Source of the DNA: a bacterium
GTDB lineage: Bacteria; Atribacterota; Phoenicimicrobiia; Phoenicimicrobiales; Phoenicimicrobiaceae
DNA: 6,185 nt
Direction of reading: 5' to 3'
NCBI GenBank assembly: GCA_018819665.1
Contig: JAHJOY010000032.1
Location: 1-6,185 of the forward strand
Shown: positions 1 to 5,829 of the stretch, piece after piece
How positions within the stretch are numbered: position 1 is the stretch's first letter
Layout of the letters: each line of letters opens with the position of its first letter
Translations under genes and position numbers: made by a program
The notes under the pieces: generated by a model
Told to the model about the DNA's origin: nothing
What the model saw: only the letters and a program-made list of their open reading frames with translations
Databases searched by the model: none

Positions 1-417
1 CAAGATGGGAACCCCCGTTTTCATAGCAATTTTTATTGCGCCCAATTTTAATTCTTGTAGTTCTCCATTCGATGAACGTGTACCCTCCGGAAATATACCT
101 AATACTTTTTCTTCTCGTAAAATATTTATGGCTTTTTTAAAAGCAAGTATATCAACATTCTCCCTATCTACCGAAAATGCATTCAAGCTCTTAAGTATAA
201 AACTTACAAAAGTATTTTTAAAAACTTCTTTTTTAGCAATAAAATATATTTTTCTATTTAATGAAGCAACTAAAACAGCTGGGTCTAAATAGCTTACATG
301 ATTTGAAGCAATTATCAAACCTCCGCTTTCGGGAAGGTTTTCAATTCCTATTATTTCCATTCGCCAAAATATTTTTAGTAATAACCAACATAGGGCTCTT
401 GCTACATAATAAAACAT
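1..417 (-). CDS. plsC: 1-acyl-sn-glycerol-3-phosphate acyltransferase (PlsC-like), N-terminal 139 aa, 3' end outside window
   Basis: Translating the minus strand from the ATG at 417-415 gives 139 uninterrupted codons to the window edge. Three PlsC/LPLAT landmarks appear in order: the catalytic HX4D box in NHVSYLDP (His40, Asp45), a conserved Arg in the FSVDREN stretch (Arg85), and the acyl-acceptor-binding FPEGTRS box (109-115). A GVPIL segment that starts the fourth motif sits at the edge. The first about 20 residues are hydrophobic, fitting a membrane-associated enzyme. Family members transfer an acyl chain to lysophosphatidic acid to make phosphatidic acid in phospholipid synthesis. The start is supported by AGGA at 426-429, 8 nt upstream. 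Usual length is about 190-240 aa, so roughly a third or more of the protein is missing. In many low-GC bacteria plsC follows cmk, but here a tRNA and a repeat-rich spacer lie upstream. The exact acceptor specificity within the LPLAT family is not certain. Confidence 0.93.
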   Translation of the reverse strand, partial: MFYYVARALCWLLLKIFWRMEIIGIENLPESGGLIIASNHVSYLDPAVLVASLNRKIYFIAKKEVFKNTFVSFILKSLNAFSVDRENVDILAFKKAINILREEKVLGIFPEGTRSSNGELQELKLGAIKIAMKTGVPIL

Positions 418-436
418 ACAATTTATCCTAACCTTA

Positions 437-464
437 CTTATATAATAATTAACCAATTGGCCAA
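437..464 (-). promoter_or_regulatory. Candidate sigma-70-type promoter for plsC
   Basis: On the minus strand a -35-like TTGGCC (464-459, 4/6 to TTGACA) and a -10-like TATAAG (442-437, 5/6 to TATAAT) are separated by 16 bp. Transcription would start near 430, leaving a leader of only about 13 nt that contains little beyond the AGGA ribosome site. The -35 box lies inside a perfect palindrome (455-466). In such AT-rich DNA promoter-like matches occur by chance, so this is a candidate only. Confidence 0.35.
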
Positions 465-466
465 TT
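455..466. repeat. Perfect 12-bp palindrome AATTGGCCAATT
   Basis: The sequence equals its own reverse complement over 12 bp. It also arises from two adjacent octamers, CCAATTGG (453-460) and CCAATTAA (461-468), so it may be part of the local short-repeat mosaic and not a regulator site. Its overlap with the candidate plsC -35 box makes an operator role possible but unproven. Confidence 0.5.
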
Positions 467-486
467 AAATTAGTCGTTAGTTTTAA

Positions 487-500
487 ATACAAGATACAAG
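487..500. repeat. Tandem ATACAAG heptamer pair
   Basis: Two exact copies of ATACAAG occupy 487-493 and 494-500 and are followed by AT. The unit length of 7 bp matches the GTAAYNN arrays nearby and the ATACGGG/ATACGAA pair at 639-652. Confidence 0.7.
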
Positions 501-528
501 ATTAATCAATTTACCAACTAACCAACAA

Positions 529-575
529 GTAATGTAATGTGTAACACGTGATAAGTAACGTGTAATAAGTAACTG
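529..575 (+). repeat. Array of six degenerate GTAAYNN heptamers, plus-strand orientation
   Basis: After a partial GTAAT (529-533) come six consecutive in-phase heptamers: GTAATGT (534), GTAACAC (541), GTGATAA (548), GTAACGT (555), GTAATAA (562) and GTAACTG (569). The first four or five bases are conserved and the last two vary. The 7-bp register is unbroken over 42 bp. The phase does not suit a coding repeat, and no ORF covers it. Confidence 0.8.
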
Positions 576-602
576 TTTTTATATAATTTTAAAAATTTAA
601 TC

Positions 603-630
603 TTATTGCTCATTACATATTACTTGTTAC
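603..630 (-). repeat. Array of four degenerate GTAAYNN heptamers, minus-strand orientation
   Basis: Read on the minus strand from 630 down, four in-phase heptamers follow each other: GTAACAA (630-624), GTAATAT (623-617), GTAATGA (616-610) and GCAATAA (609-603). This is the same motif as the array at 529-575 but inverted. The arms AACAAGTAATGTAATG (524-539) and 611-628 are inverted copies differing by a 2-nt insertion, so the region could fold into a long imperfect hairpin. Confidence 0.75.
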
Positions 631-638
631 TGTATTTT

Positions 639-652
639 ATACGGGATACGAA
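639..652. repeat. ATACGGG / ATACGAA heptamer pair
   Basis: ATACGGG (639-645) is directly followed by ATACGAA (646-652), sharing ATACG. The 7-bp period and the ATAC start match the ATACAAG pair at 487-500, so ATAC-type heptamers sit on both outer sides of the GTAAYNN arrays. Confidence 0.5.
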
Positions 653-656
653 TTTA

Positions 657-674
657 TTCCTGTGGAAACAGGAA
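657..674. repeat. Short hairpin, 7-bp stem and GGAA loop
   Basis: TTCCTGT (657-663) and ACAGGAA (668-674) are perfect inverted repeats around a 4-nt GGAA loop. No U-tract follows on either strand, so it is not a typical intrinsic terminator. It lies between the heptamer arrays and the second hairpin at 703-722. Confidence 0.6.
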
Positions 675-697
675 ATTATCTTTCCTTATCTTTTGCT

Positions 698-726
698 TCT
701 GGATTCCCACTTTTGTGGGAATGACA
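698..726. repeat. Hairpin resembling dispersed GTCATTCCC / GGGAATCC palindromic elements
   Basis: ATTCCCAC (703-710) and GTGGGAAT (715-722) form a perfect 8-bp stem around TTTT. The flanks TCTGG on one side and GACA on the other extend the resemblance to small palindromic repeats of the form TGTCATTCCC...GGGAATCCAGA that I recall as scattered in many bacterial genomes. Lying about 24 nt downstream of the tRNA 3' end, it might also stabilise or end the tRNA transcript, but no U-tract follows on the minus strand. Confidence 0.6.
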
Positions 727-745
727 GAGGAAGGAGCACAATAAA

Positions 746-822
746 TGGTGTGCCCGAGAGGACTTGAACCTCCAATCTACGGCTCCGGAGGCCGTCGCTT
801 TATCCAATTAAGCCACGGGCAC
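746..822 (-). tRNA. tRNA-Arg, anticodon CCG, CCA end encoded
   Basis: A complete 77-nt cloverleaf folds on the minus strand. The 7-bp acceptor stem GTGCCCG/CGGGCAC (822-816 and 756-750) is perfect. The D arm has the stem GCTT/AAGC and a loop with GG. The anticodon stem ACGGC/GCCGT closes the 7-nt loop CTCCGGA, giving anticodon CCG, which reads the Arg codon CGG. The T arm is GGAGG-TTCAAGT-CCTCT with one G-U pair. The discriminator is A and a genomic CCA occupies 748-746. Its 5' end lies only 3 nt after the stop codon of the metallophosphoesterase, so it is either processed from that transcript or has a promoter inside that gene. Confidence 0.97.
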
Positions 823-825
823 ATA

Positions 826-1560
826 CTATCTACCATAGCTAAGCCTATCAGCTAAACTCTTGGGTAATCCTGCATTAATTATTTTATCTTGTGTTAAATT
901 AATCGGGTAAGAAACGCGATAAATATTAACCGCATTATATTTTAAGTCATAAATCCCATAACTTGCCTGGGGATTACCGTCACGAGGTTGGCCAACACTC
1001 CCGCAATTAATAATATACCTTTTATTCTTAATAATTTCAATATAGCCACCATTTCTAAAATTCATATAATCTATTCGATTATCATTTTCATTGAAAGAAA
1101 AACATCCTGCCAAATGAGAATGTCCTACAAAATATATTTTAAAATCGAATTTACTGAAGATTAAACTCGCGGTATCTTTATCTAAAATGTATTCTAATAA
1201 TGGATTTTGAGGACTGCCATGAACTGCAAAGACATTATCTTCAAGTTCAATCTTTTTTTCAAGATTTAATAAGAAATTAAGGTTTTCTTTTTTTAATTGA
1301 AGAGAAGTCCATAATATTGCAGCCCTCGCAGTATAATTAAAATAATTTATATCTAATTTTCCTACAACTGCAAAATCGTGGTTTCCACCTATACATCTAC
1401 AGTTTAAATCTTTTATCTTTTCGATGCAATAATTGGGGTCAGCGCCATAACCAACAATATCTCCTAAACAAATAAATTCATCAACTTCTTTAATGTTTTT
1501 CAAAACACTATTTATTGCTTCAGAATTACTATGAATATCAGAAATTATTCCAATCTTCAT
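826..1560 (-). CDS. Calcineurin-like metallophosphoesterase, 244 aa
   Basis: The protein has the full set of binuclear metal-site motifs of the calcineurin-like phosphoesterase superfamily in order: DIH (Asp8, His10), GD (Asp34) in GDIVGYG, GNHD (Asn60, His61), VHGSP (His114) and GHSH (146-149). GSVGQPRDG (187-195) near the C-terminus is typical of the small bacterial branch often labelled ApaH/PP2A-like or YfcE-like. There is no signal peptide or membrane segment, so a cytosolic enzyme is likely. The substrate (nucleotide, cyclic nucleotide or phosphoprotein) cannot be told from sequence. Two ATGs are possible. The outer one (1566-1564) directly abuts GAAGGG, with no room for a ribosome, while the ATG at 1560-1558 sits 6 nt downstream, so I chose the latter (MKIGIISDIHSN). 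The gene follows the ATPase operon after a terminator, so it is probably a separate unit, and it may be transcribed together with the tRNA downstream. Confidence 0.93.
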   Translation of the reverse strand: MKIGIISDIHSNSEAINSVLKNIKEVDEFICLGDIVGYGADPNYCIEKIKDLNCRCIGGNHDFAVVGKLDINYFNYTARAAILWTSLQLKKENLNFLLNLEKKIELEDNVFAVHGSPQNPLLEYILDKDTASLIFSKFDFKIYFVGHSHLAGCFSFNENDNRIDYMNFRNGGYIEIIKNKRYIINCGSVGQPRDGNPQASYGIYDLKYNAVNIYRVSYPINLTQDKIINAGLPKSLADRLSYGR

Positions 1561-1566
1561 TATCAT

Positions 1567-1572
1567 CCCTTC
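1567..1572 (-). promoter_or_regulatory. Ribosome binding site deciding the metallophosphoesterase start
   Basis: GAAGGG on the minus strand ends immediately before the outer ATG (1566-1564) and 6 nt before the inner ATG (1560-1558). A normal spacing of 5-9 nt favours the inner ATG, giving a protein two residues shorter. Confidence 0.65.
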
Positions 1573-1674
1573 AAAATAATTGTATTAGAGAATTTATTAA
1601 TTAAATAACAGCAATAATTAATTATCTATATATATCCCCTTTTCTTCTTGTATTAACTATTGTCTAATTTAAAT

Positions 1675-1712
1675 AAAAAAACGGTGTATTTATAATTTAC
1701 ACCGCTTTTTTT
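1675..1712 (-). terminator. Intrinsic terminator of the V-type ATPase operon
   Basis: Directly after the subunit D stop codon, CGGTGTA (1704-1698 on the minus strand) pairs perfectly with TACACCG (1688-1682) around a 9-nt AT loop. Seven U residues follow (1681-1675). An A run at 1712-1706 can pair with the U run, lengthening the stem, and makes the structure nearly symmetric, so it could also act on the plus strand. Nothing on the plus strand here needs terminating. The rest of the spacer to the next gene (1567-1674) is AT-rich, with a TACAAT -10-like box (1584-1579) but no convincing -35. Confidence 0.88.
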
Positions 1713-2328
1713 ATGCTCTTATAATATCTTTAATTCGCATAATTGCAGAATTGGTCGATCTTGCCACTTCGTCTAATTTCATAGTAATAAATGTTATCGT
1801 TTCTTCTATATCTGGAATTATTACATATTCTAACGCATTAACCCTTCGCCTGGTTTTTTCAATTTCATTGGCCAAAAGAGTTATTGCCTTGTCTAATTCA
1901 GCTACTTTTAGCATTAGAGGTAAAATATCGTAAAATTTTTTTAAAGCACCGTCCAGTTCGGCAGCAGTATCAACCAGACCATATGAATAATATTTTCCCT
2001 CACATTTAAATTTATATTGGGGAACATTTACACTCATTATATTTTTAAAAGATACTTCAGTTTCACTTTTTGCCTTGGGGAACATCAAGGTTTCTTCTAA
2101 AGTCAGCTTGCTCATTAAAGAAGAAGCATTAGAAAAAAAAGCATAACATTTTAGAAGATTTTCCTCTAATTCCTTCCTGAGAGTATCACTCTCTTTTGCT
2201 AAGCGAACAAATACTTGAATTAATGCATCTCTCTTATCTTTTAATAGTTTATACCCTCGCTTGGCGACAAATAGTCTCTTTTTTAATCTCAATAACTCCA
2301 TTCGATTTGGATTAACCTTTAACAACAT
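1711..2328 (-). CDS. ntpD: V-type ATP synthase/ATPase subunit D, 205 aa
   Basis: Subunit D forms the long coiled-coil axle of the central rotor that turns inside the A3B3 head and couples ATP hydrolysis or synthesis to the membrane ring. The N-terminal helix carries the family signature VNPNRMELLRLKKRL (5-19), followed by AKRGYKLLKDKRDAL (22-36). The C-terminal helix carries RRRVNALEYVIIPDIEETI (160-178). A less helical section between about 84 and 122 fits the short globular domain. Length is normal for the family (about 200-220 aa). The start at 2328 lies inside the end of subunit B, with a 17-nt overlap in another frame. Its GGAGG (2345-2341) is 12 nt upstream, longer than usual, so coupling to B translation is likely. 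It is the last gene of the operon. Confidence 0.97.
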   Translation of the reverse strand: MLLKVNPNRMELLRLKKRLFVAKRGYKLLKDKRDALIQVFVRLAKESDTLRKELEENLLKCYAFFSNASSLMSKLTLEETLMFPKAKSETEVSFKNIMSVNVPQYKFKCEGKYYSYGLVDTAAELDGALKKFYDILPLMLKVAELDKAITLLANEIEKTRRRVNALEYVIIPDIEETITFITMKLDEVARSTNSAIMRIKDIIRA

Positions 2329-3724
2329 TAATATCTTTATCCTCCATGGTTATATCCGTTGGTAAATATTTTTCTATAAGTTCATCTTTTATTCTTTTTA
2401 ATTCTTCTTTCGGTATAATTGTTAATAGTTTCCATCCTATATTTAAACTTTCTTCAATAGTCCTATTTTCATCTTCACCCTGTTTAACAAAAACTTCCTC
2501 AAAATTGTCTGAGAGTTTAACATATTTCTTGTCTATTTCTGTGAGTGCAGCTTCTCCCAAAATTACTGCTAATTCTTTAGCTTCCTTACCTCTTGCATAG
2601 GAAGCAAAAAGTTGATTCATAACATTTGCATGGTCTTCGCGCGTTTTATTTAACCCAATTCCTTTATCTTTTAAACGAGACAAAGAAGGTAATACATTAA
2701 TGGGAGGATAAATTCCTTTATGGTGCAATTCTCTTGATAAAATTATCTGCCCTTCCGTAATATAACCTGTCAAGTCTGGTATGGGATGAGTTTTATCATC
2801 TTCTGGCATAGTTAAAATGGGAATCAAAGTAATTGATCCTTTTTTTCCTTTTATTCTTCCGGCTCTCTCGTAGAGATTGGCTAAATCTGTGTACAAATAA
2901 CCGGGGTAACCACGTCTGCCGGGAACTTCTTTTCGGGCTGCAGAAACTTCTCTTAGGGCTTCACAATAATTAGTCATATCAGTAAGTATTACCAGCACAT
3001 GCATACCTTTTTCAAATGCTAAATACTCTGCACAAGTTAGAGCCATTCGGGGAGTTATTATTCTCTCTACTGCCGGGTTATTAGCTAAATTAACAAACAT
3101 AACACTCTTCTCTATTGCTCCGGTTCTTCTAAAATCGCTTATAAAAAAATTTGCTTCCTCAAAAGTAATTCCCATAGCGGCAAACACAACGGCAAATTTC
3201 TCCTCTTTTCCTAATACTTTTGCCTGCCGCGCGATTTGGGAAGCAAGTTTTGCATGGGGTAATCCTGAACCAGAAAAGATGGGCAGCTTTTGTCCTCTAA
3301 CCAAGGTATTTAATACATCGATGGAAGAAATACCGGTTTGTATAAAATTGTTAGGATAATCTCGAGCATAAGGATTAATAGGATTTCCATTTATATCTAA
3401 TTTTTTTTCTGCAATAATTTGAGGGCCGTCATCTATAGGTCTCCCCGAGCCATCAAATATTCTTCCCAAAATATCCAGGGAAATAGGCAATTCTATTACC
3501 TTACCTAAAAAACGAACCTTAGTATTTGAAACATCAATTCCTGTTGTCCCCTCAAATACCTGGACAACTGCCTTGTCTTCAGTAATTTCAAGTACCTGCC
3601 CTCTTCTTATTTCTCCGGAAGATAATTCTATTTCAACTAATTCCTGATATTTTACATCGATTGTTTTTTCTACTACTATTAAAGGCCCAGCCACATCTGA
3701 TATGGTTAAATATTCTTTAATCAT
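2312..3724 (-). CDS. ntpB: V-type ATP synthase/ATPase subunit B (non-catalytic), 470 aa
   Basis: Three copies of B alternate with three A subunits in the cytoplasmic head. The N-terminal beta-barrel begins KEYLTISDVAGPL. The P-loop position reads FSGSGLPHAKLASQI (150-164) and lacks the GK[ST] of a catalytic Walker A, as expected for B. Further signatures are AAMGITFEEANFF (182-194), ILTDMTNYCEALREVS (246-261) and VPGRRGYPGYLYTDLANLYE (267-286). PSLSR ends in Arg350, the position of the arginine finger in E. hirae NtpB. Family length is about 460-470 aa, so the gene is complete. The ATG at 3724 has AAGGAG (3744-3739) 14 nt upstream, an unusually long spacing. It starts 24 nt after the A stop and its end overlaps subunit D. 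Confidence 0.98.
   Translation of the reverse strand: MIKEYLTISDVAGPLIVVEKTIDVKYQELVEIELSSGEIRRGQVLEITEDKAVVQVFEGTTGIDVSNTKVRFLGKVIELPISLDILGRIFDGSGRPIDDGPQIIAEKKLDINGNPINPYARDYPNNFIQTGISSIDVLNTLVRGQKLPIFSGSGLPHAKLASQIARQAKVLGKEEKFAVVFAAMGITFEEANFFISDFRRTGAIEKSVMFVNLANNPAVERIITPRMALTCAEYLAFEKGMHVLVILTDMTNYCEALREVSAARKEVPGRRGYPGYLYTDLANLYERAGRIKGKKGSITLIPILTMPEDDKTHPIPDLTGYITEGQIILSRELHHKGIYPPINVLPSLSRLKDKGIGLNKTREDHANVMNQLFASYARGKEAKELAVILGEAALTEIDKKYVKLSDNFEEVFVKQGEDENRTIEESLNIGWKLLTIIPKEELKRIKDELIEKYLPTDITMEDKDINVVKG
2341..2345 (-). promoter_or_regulatory. Ribosome binding site of subunit D with long spacing
   Basis: GGAGG lies within the subunit B coding sequence, 12 nt before the D start codon. 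The family signature beginning right after this start (VNPNRMELL) supports the start in spite of the spacing. Confidence 0.5.
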
Positions 3725-3738
3725 CTTTGCTATATTAT

Positions 3739-3744
3739 CTCCTT
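3739..3744 (-). promoter_or_regulatory. Ribosome binding site of subunit B with long spacing
   Basis: AAGGAG is a strong Shine-Dalgarno core in the 24-nt gap between A and B, but 14 nt separate it from the ATG at 3724. No ATG, GTG or TTG lies in frame closer to it. An in-frame ATA (3733-3731) is 5 nt away. Confidence 0.55.
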
Positions 3745-3748
3745 CCCT

Positions 3749-5503
3749 TTAATCGGTTGTTGAACTAACTTGGGATATTATTTCACTTTCAATTTCACTA
3801 AATGCTTTTAAGTTTTTTTCTTCTATATATTTTGCTCTAATTATTTTTGCTTTGACTGGTAAAGCATTTAATTTTTCTATAGTCACTCCGTTTTCAATTA
3901 CTTTTTCAGCATTTTCGTGAAACGCCATAATTAATTTTAGAATAAGAAATTGTTTTTTTGTGGAACTATATGAATCAGTAATATCAAAGGCATCTTGAAG
4001 TAGAAAATCCTCCCTGATCGATCTTGCTGTTTCTAATATTAGCTTTTCATGAGTTGACAAGGCATCAACACCTACTAATCTTACAATTTCTTCTAATTCC
4101 GCTTCTTCCTGGAGCAATGCCAAAGATTTATTCCGTAACTCCATATATTCTTCTCCAATTTTTTTATTGTAATATTCTGTTAGTCCGGACAAGTAAAGAG
4201 AATAACTAGTTAGCCAATCTATTGCTGGAAAATGCCTTTTATAGGCTAATTTATCTTGTAAGCTCCAGAAAACTTGAACAGTACGTAAAGTATTTTGGGT
4301 AACCGGCTCAGATAGATCTCCCCCTGGTGGTGATACCGCACCGACAATACTTAATGTTCCTTCCCTATCATCACTACCATGACATCTTACTCTTCCGGAT
4401 CTTTCGTAAAAACTTGAAATTCGAGTACCTAAATAAGCAGGAAAGCCTTCTTCTCCCGGCATCTCTTCCAACCTGCCTGATATTTCACGCATTGCTTCGG
4501 CCCAACGAGAAGTCGAATCAGCAATAAGCGCAACATTGTATCCCATATCCCGATAATATTCCGCGATAGTTATACCGGTATACACAGAGGCCTCACGAGC
4601 TGCTACCGGCATATTTGATGTATTGGCAATTAAGATAGTTCTTTCCATTAATGGTTTTCCGGAATAAGGGTCGATTAATTCCGGAAATTCCAATAAAACA
4701 TCGGTCATTTCATTACCTCTTTCGCCACATCCGATAAAGAGAATGATTTCTGCGTTACACCATTTGGATATCTGATGTTGGACTACAGTCTTCCCACTAC
4801 CAAAAGGACCCGGTATGCACGCTTTCCCTCCTTTAGTTATGGGGAAAAACATATCTATTGTCCTTTGTCCGGTAATTAGCGGTTCAAGAGGAGGTAATTT
4901 TTTCTTATAAGGCCTTGGTTCTCTTACCGGCCATTTTTGTAACATTTTAATTTCGTGAATTGAACCTTCTCGGTCTTTTATTAGGGCAATAGTATCTGTA
5001 ACCGTAAATTTATCTTTATATATTTCTTTGATTTCACCCTGAATTCCGTAAGGAACCATAATTTTATGTTTAACAATGCTACTTTCCTGGACAGTGCCTA
5101 TAATATCACCGGATATTACTTTATCTCCCTTTTTAGAAATTGGTTCAAAATCCCATTTCTTTTTTCGATCAATGGCAAACGCTTCTGCTCCCCTGGTAAT
5201 AAAATCCCCTTTAGTTGATTTTAATATATCTAAAGGTCTTTGAATACCATCGTAAATTGATGAGATAAGGCCGGGGGCCAATTCCACGCTCAGGGGCATA
5301 TCAGTAGAAAAAACAGATTCTCCAGGACCAATTCCTGAAGTCTCCTCATAAACTTGTATGGTTGCTGAATCTCTATTTAATTCAATTATTTCACCAATTA
5401 ATTTCTGACTGCTGACTTTTACTACATCATACATCTTGGCATTTTTTAACCCTTTAGCTACTACTACCGGTCCGGCAACTTTAATTATTTTCGCGGTTTC
5501 CAT
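3749..5503 (-). CDS. ntpA: V-type ATP synthase/ATPase catalytic subunit A, 584 aa
   Basis: This is the nucleotide-hydrolysing (or -synthesising) subunit of the A3B3 head. After an N-terminal beta-barrel (about 1-70) comes the bulge or non-homologous region specific to A-type subunits (about 110-190). It is followed by Walker A GPFGSGKT (232-239, with Lys238 and Thr239), the catalytic-glutamate motif GERGNE (Glu261, Arg262), Walker B VALIADSTSRW (324-334, Asp329) and SPPGGD (391-396). Numbering of Lys238, Thr239, Glu261 and Arg262 coincides with E. hirae NtpA as I recall it. The Walker A has Ser where eukaryotic A subunits have a redox-sensitive Cys. Length is typical (about 580-600 aa). The start overlaps the subunit F stop by one base (TAATG), and AGAGG (5515-5511) lies 7 nt upstream. 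Confidence 0.99.
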   Translation of the reverse strand: METAKIIKVAGPVVVAKGLKNAKMYDVVKVSSQKLIGEIIELNRDSATIQVYEETSGIGPGESVFSTDMPLSVELAPGLISSIYDGIQRPLDILKSTKGDFITRGAEAFAIDRKKKWDFEPISKKGDKVISGDIIGTVQESSIVKHKIMVPYGIQGEIKEIYKDKFTVTDTIALIKDREGSIHEIKMLQKWPVREPRPYKKKLPPLEPLITGQRTIDMFFPITKGGKACIPGPFGSGKTVVQHQISKWCNAEIILFIGCGERGNEMTDVLLEFPELIDPYSGKPLMERTILIANTSNMPVAAREASVYTGITIAEYYRDMGYNVALIADSTSRWAEAMREISGRLEEMPGEEGFPAYLGTRISSFYERSGRVRCHGSDDREGTLSIVGAVSPPGGDLSEPVTQNTLRTVQVFWSLQDKLAYKRHFPAIDWLTSYSLYLSGLTEYYNKKIGEEYMELRNKSLALLQEEAELEEIVRLVGVDALSTHEKLILETARSIREDFLLQDAFDITDSYSSTKKQFLILKLIMAFHENAEKVIENGVTIEKLNALPVKAKIIRAKYIEEKNLKAFSEIESEIISQVSSTTD

Positions 5504-5829
5504 TATTCTACCTCTTTTCTAAATAAAATATCTGTTCCTATGGCTTTTTCTATATTTCTTCTTAATATTTTCAGTCCTAAATATTTTTTTTCTAATTTAT
5601 TGGGTATTATGGTTATACTAGCAAAAGATGTTTTTTGTAATCTTTCTATTTCTTCAAATATTTGACTGGCTATATCTTCAGTTACAAATATCACTGCATA
5701 TTCTTCTTTTACTAGTTTATTTAATATTTCTACAGCCTCATCCTTTTTGGTTATGGGGAATAAAGAAATACCCAGTAATTTAAAACCGATTATAGTTTCT
5801 CTATTCCCTATTAAAGCAATTTTATACAT
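5503..5829 (-). CDS. ntpG: V-type ATP synthase/ATPase subunit F, 108 aa
   Basis: Subunit F binds the side of the D axle in the central rotor. The small alpha/beta protein starts MYKIALIGNRETIIGFKLLG, continues with YAVIFVTEDIASQI (44-57) and ITIIP (72-76), and ends with KAIGTDIL (95-102), all typical of the ATP-synt_F family. Its length (about 100-110 aa) is normal. The name differs between species: ntpG in Enterococcus, atpF or ntpF elsewhere. It overlaps the end of subunit C by 8 nt (ATGTATAA) and has only a weak AG-rich site well upstream, so its translation is probably coupled to C. Its stop overlaps the A start. Confidence 0.95.
   Translation of the reverse strand: MYKIALIGNRETIIGFKLLGISLFPITKKDEAVEILNKLVKEEYAVIFVTEDIASQIFEEIERLQKTSFASITIIPNKLEKKYLGLKILRRNIEKAIGTDILFRKEVE

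Larger units (their letters stand above)
418..745. other. Repeat-rich intergenic spacer between tRNA-Arg and plsC, no gene seen
   Basis: These 328 bases hold no convincing coding sequence on either strand. They hold, in order, a candidate plsC promoter with a palindrome, a tandem ATACAAG pair, two facing arrays of GTAAYNN heptamers around an AT-rich core (576-602), an ATACGGG/ATACGAA pair, and two short hairpins. No good U-tract terminator for the tRNA transcript is visible, although the hairpin at 703-722 lies about 24 nt past its 3' end. Confidence 0.7.

Noticed and set aside
5..292. Plus-strand open frame of 95 codons at the left edge
   Set aside because: It is antisense to the plsC-like gene, whose minus-strand translation holds the HX4D and FPEGTRS motifs; the plus-strand product has no recognisable features.
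529..630. CRISPR array
   Set aside because: The units are 7 bp and directly adjacent, with no 25-40 bp repeats, no unique spacers and no cas genes.
698..726. Classical intrinsic terminator for the tRNA
   Set aside because: The hairpin is stable, but no U-tract follows it on the minus strand (the sequence continues CCAGAAGC).
698..822. Integration site of a mobile element at the tRNA 3' end
   Set aside because: No second copy of the tRNA 3' end and no integrase are visible in the window; only small repeats lie downstream.
1567..1680. Promoter of the metallophosphoesterase gene
   Set aside because: TACAAT and GATAAT resemble -10 boxes and TAGACA (on the minus strand) resembles a -35 box, but none pair at 16-18 bp spacing; in such AT-rich DNA I cannot support one.
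1751..4527. Several plus-strand open frames of 60-84 codons opposite the ATPase genes
   Set aside because: They are antisense shadows of well-conserved subunits A, B and D, with no ribosome sites or motifs supporting them.
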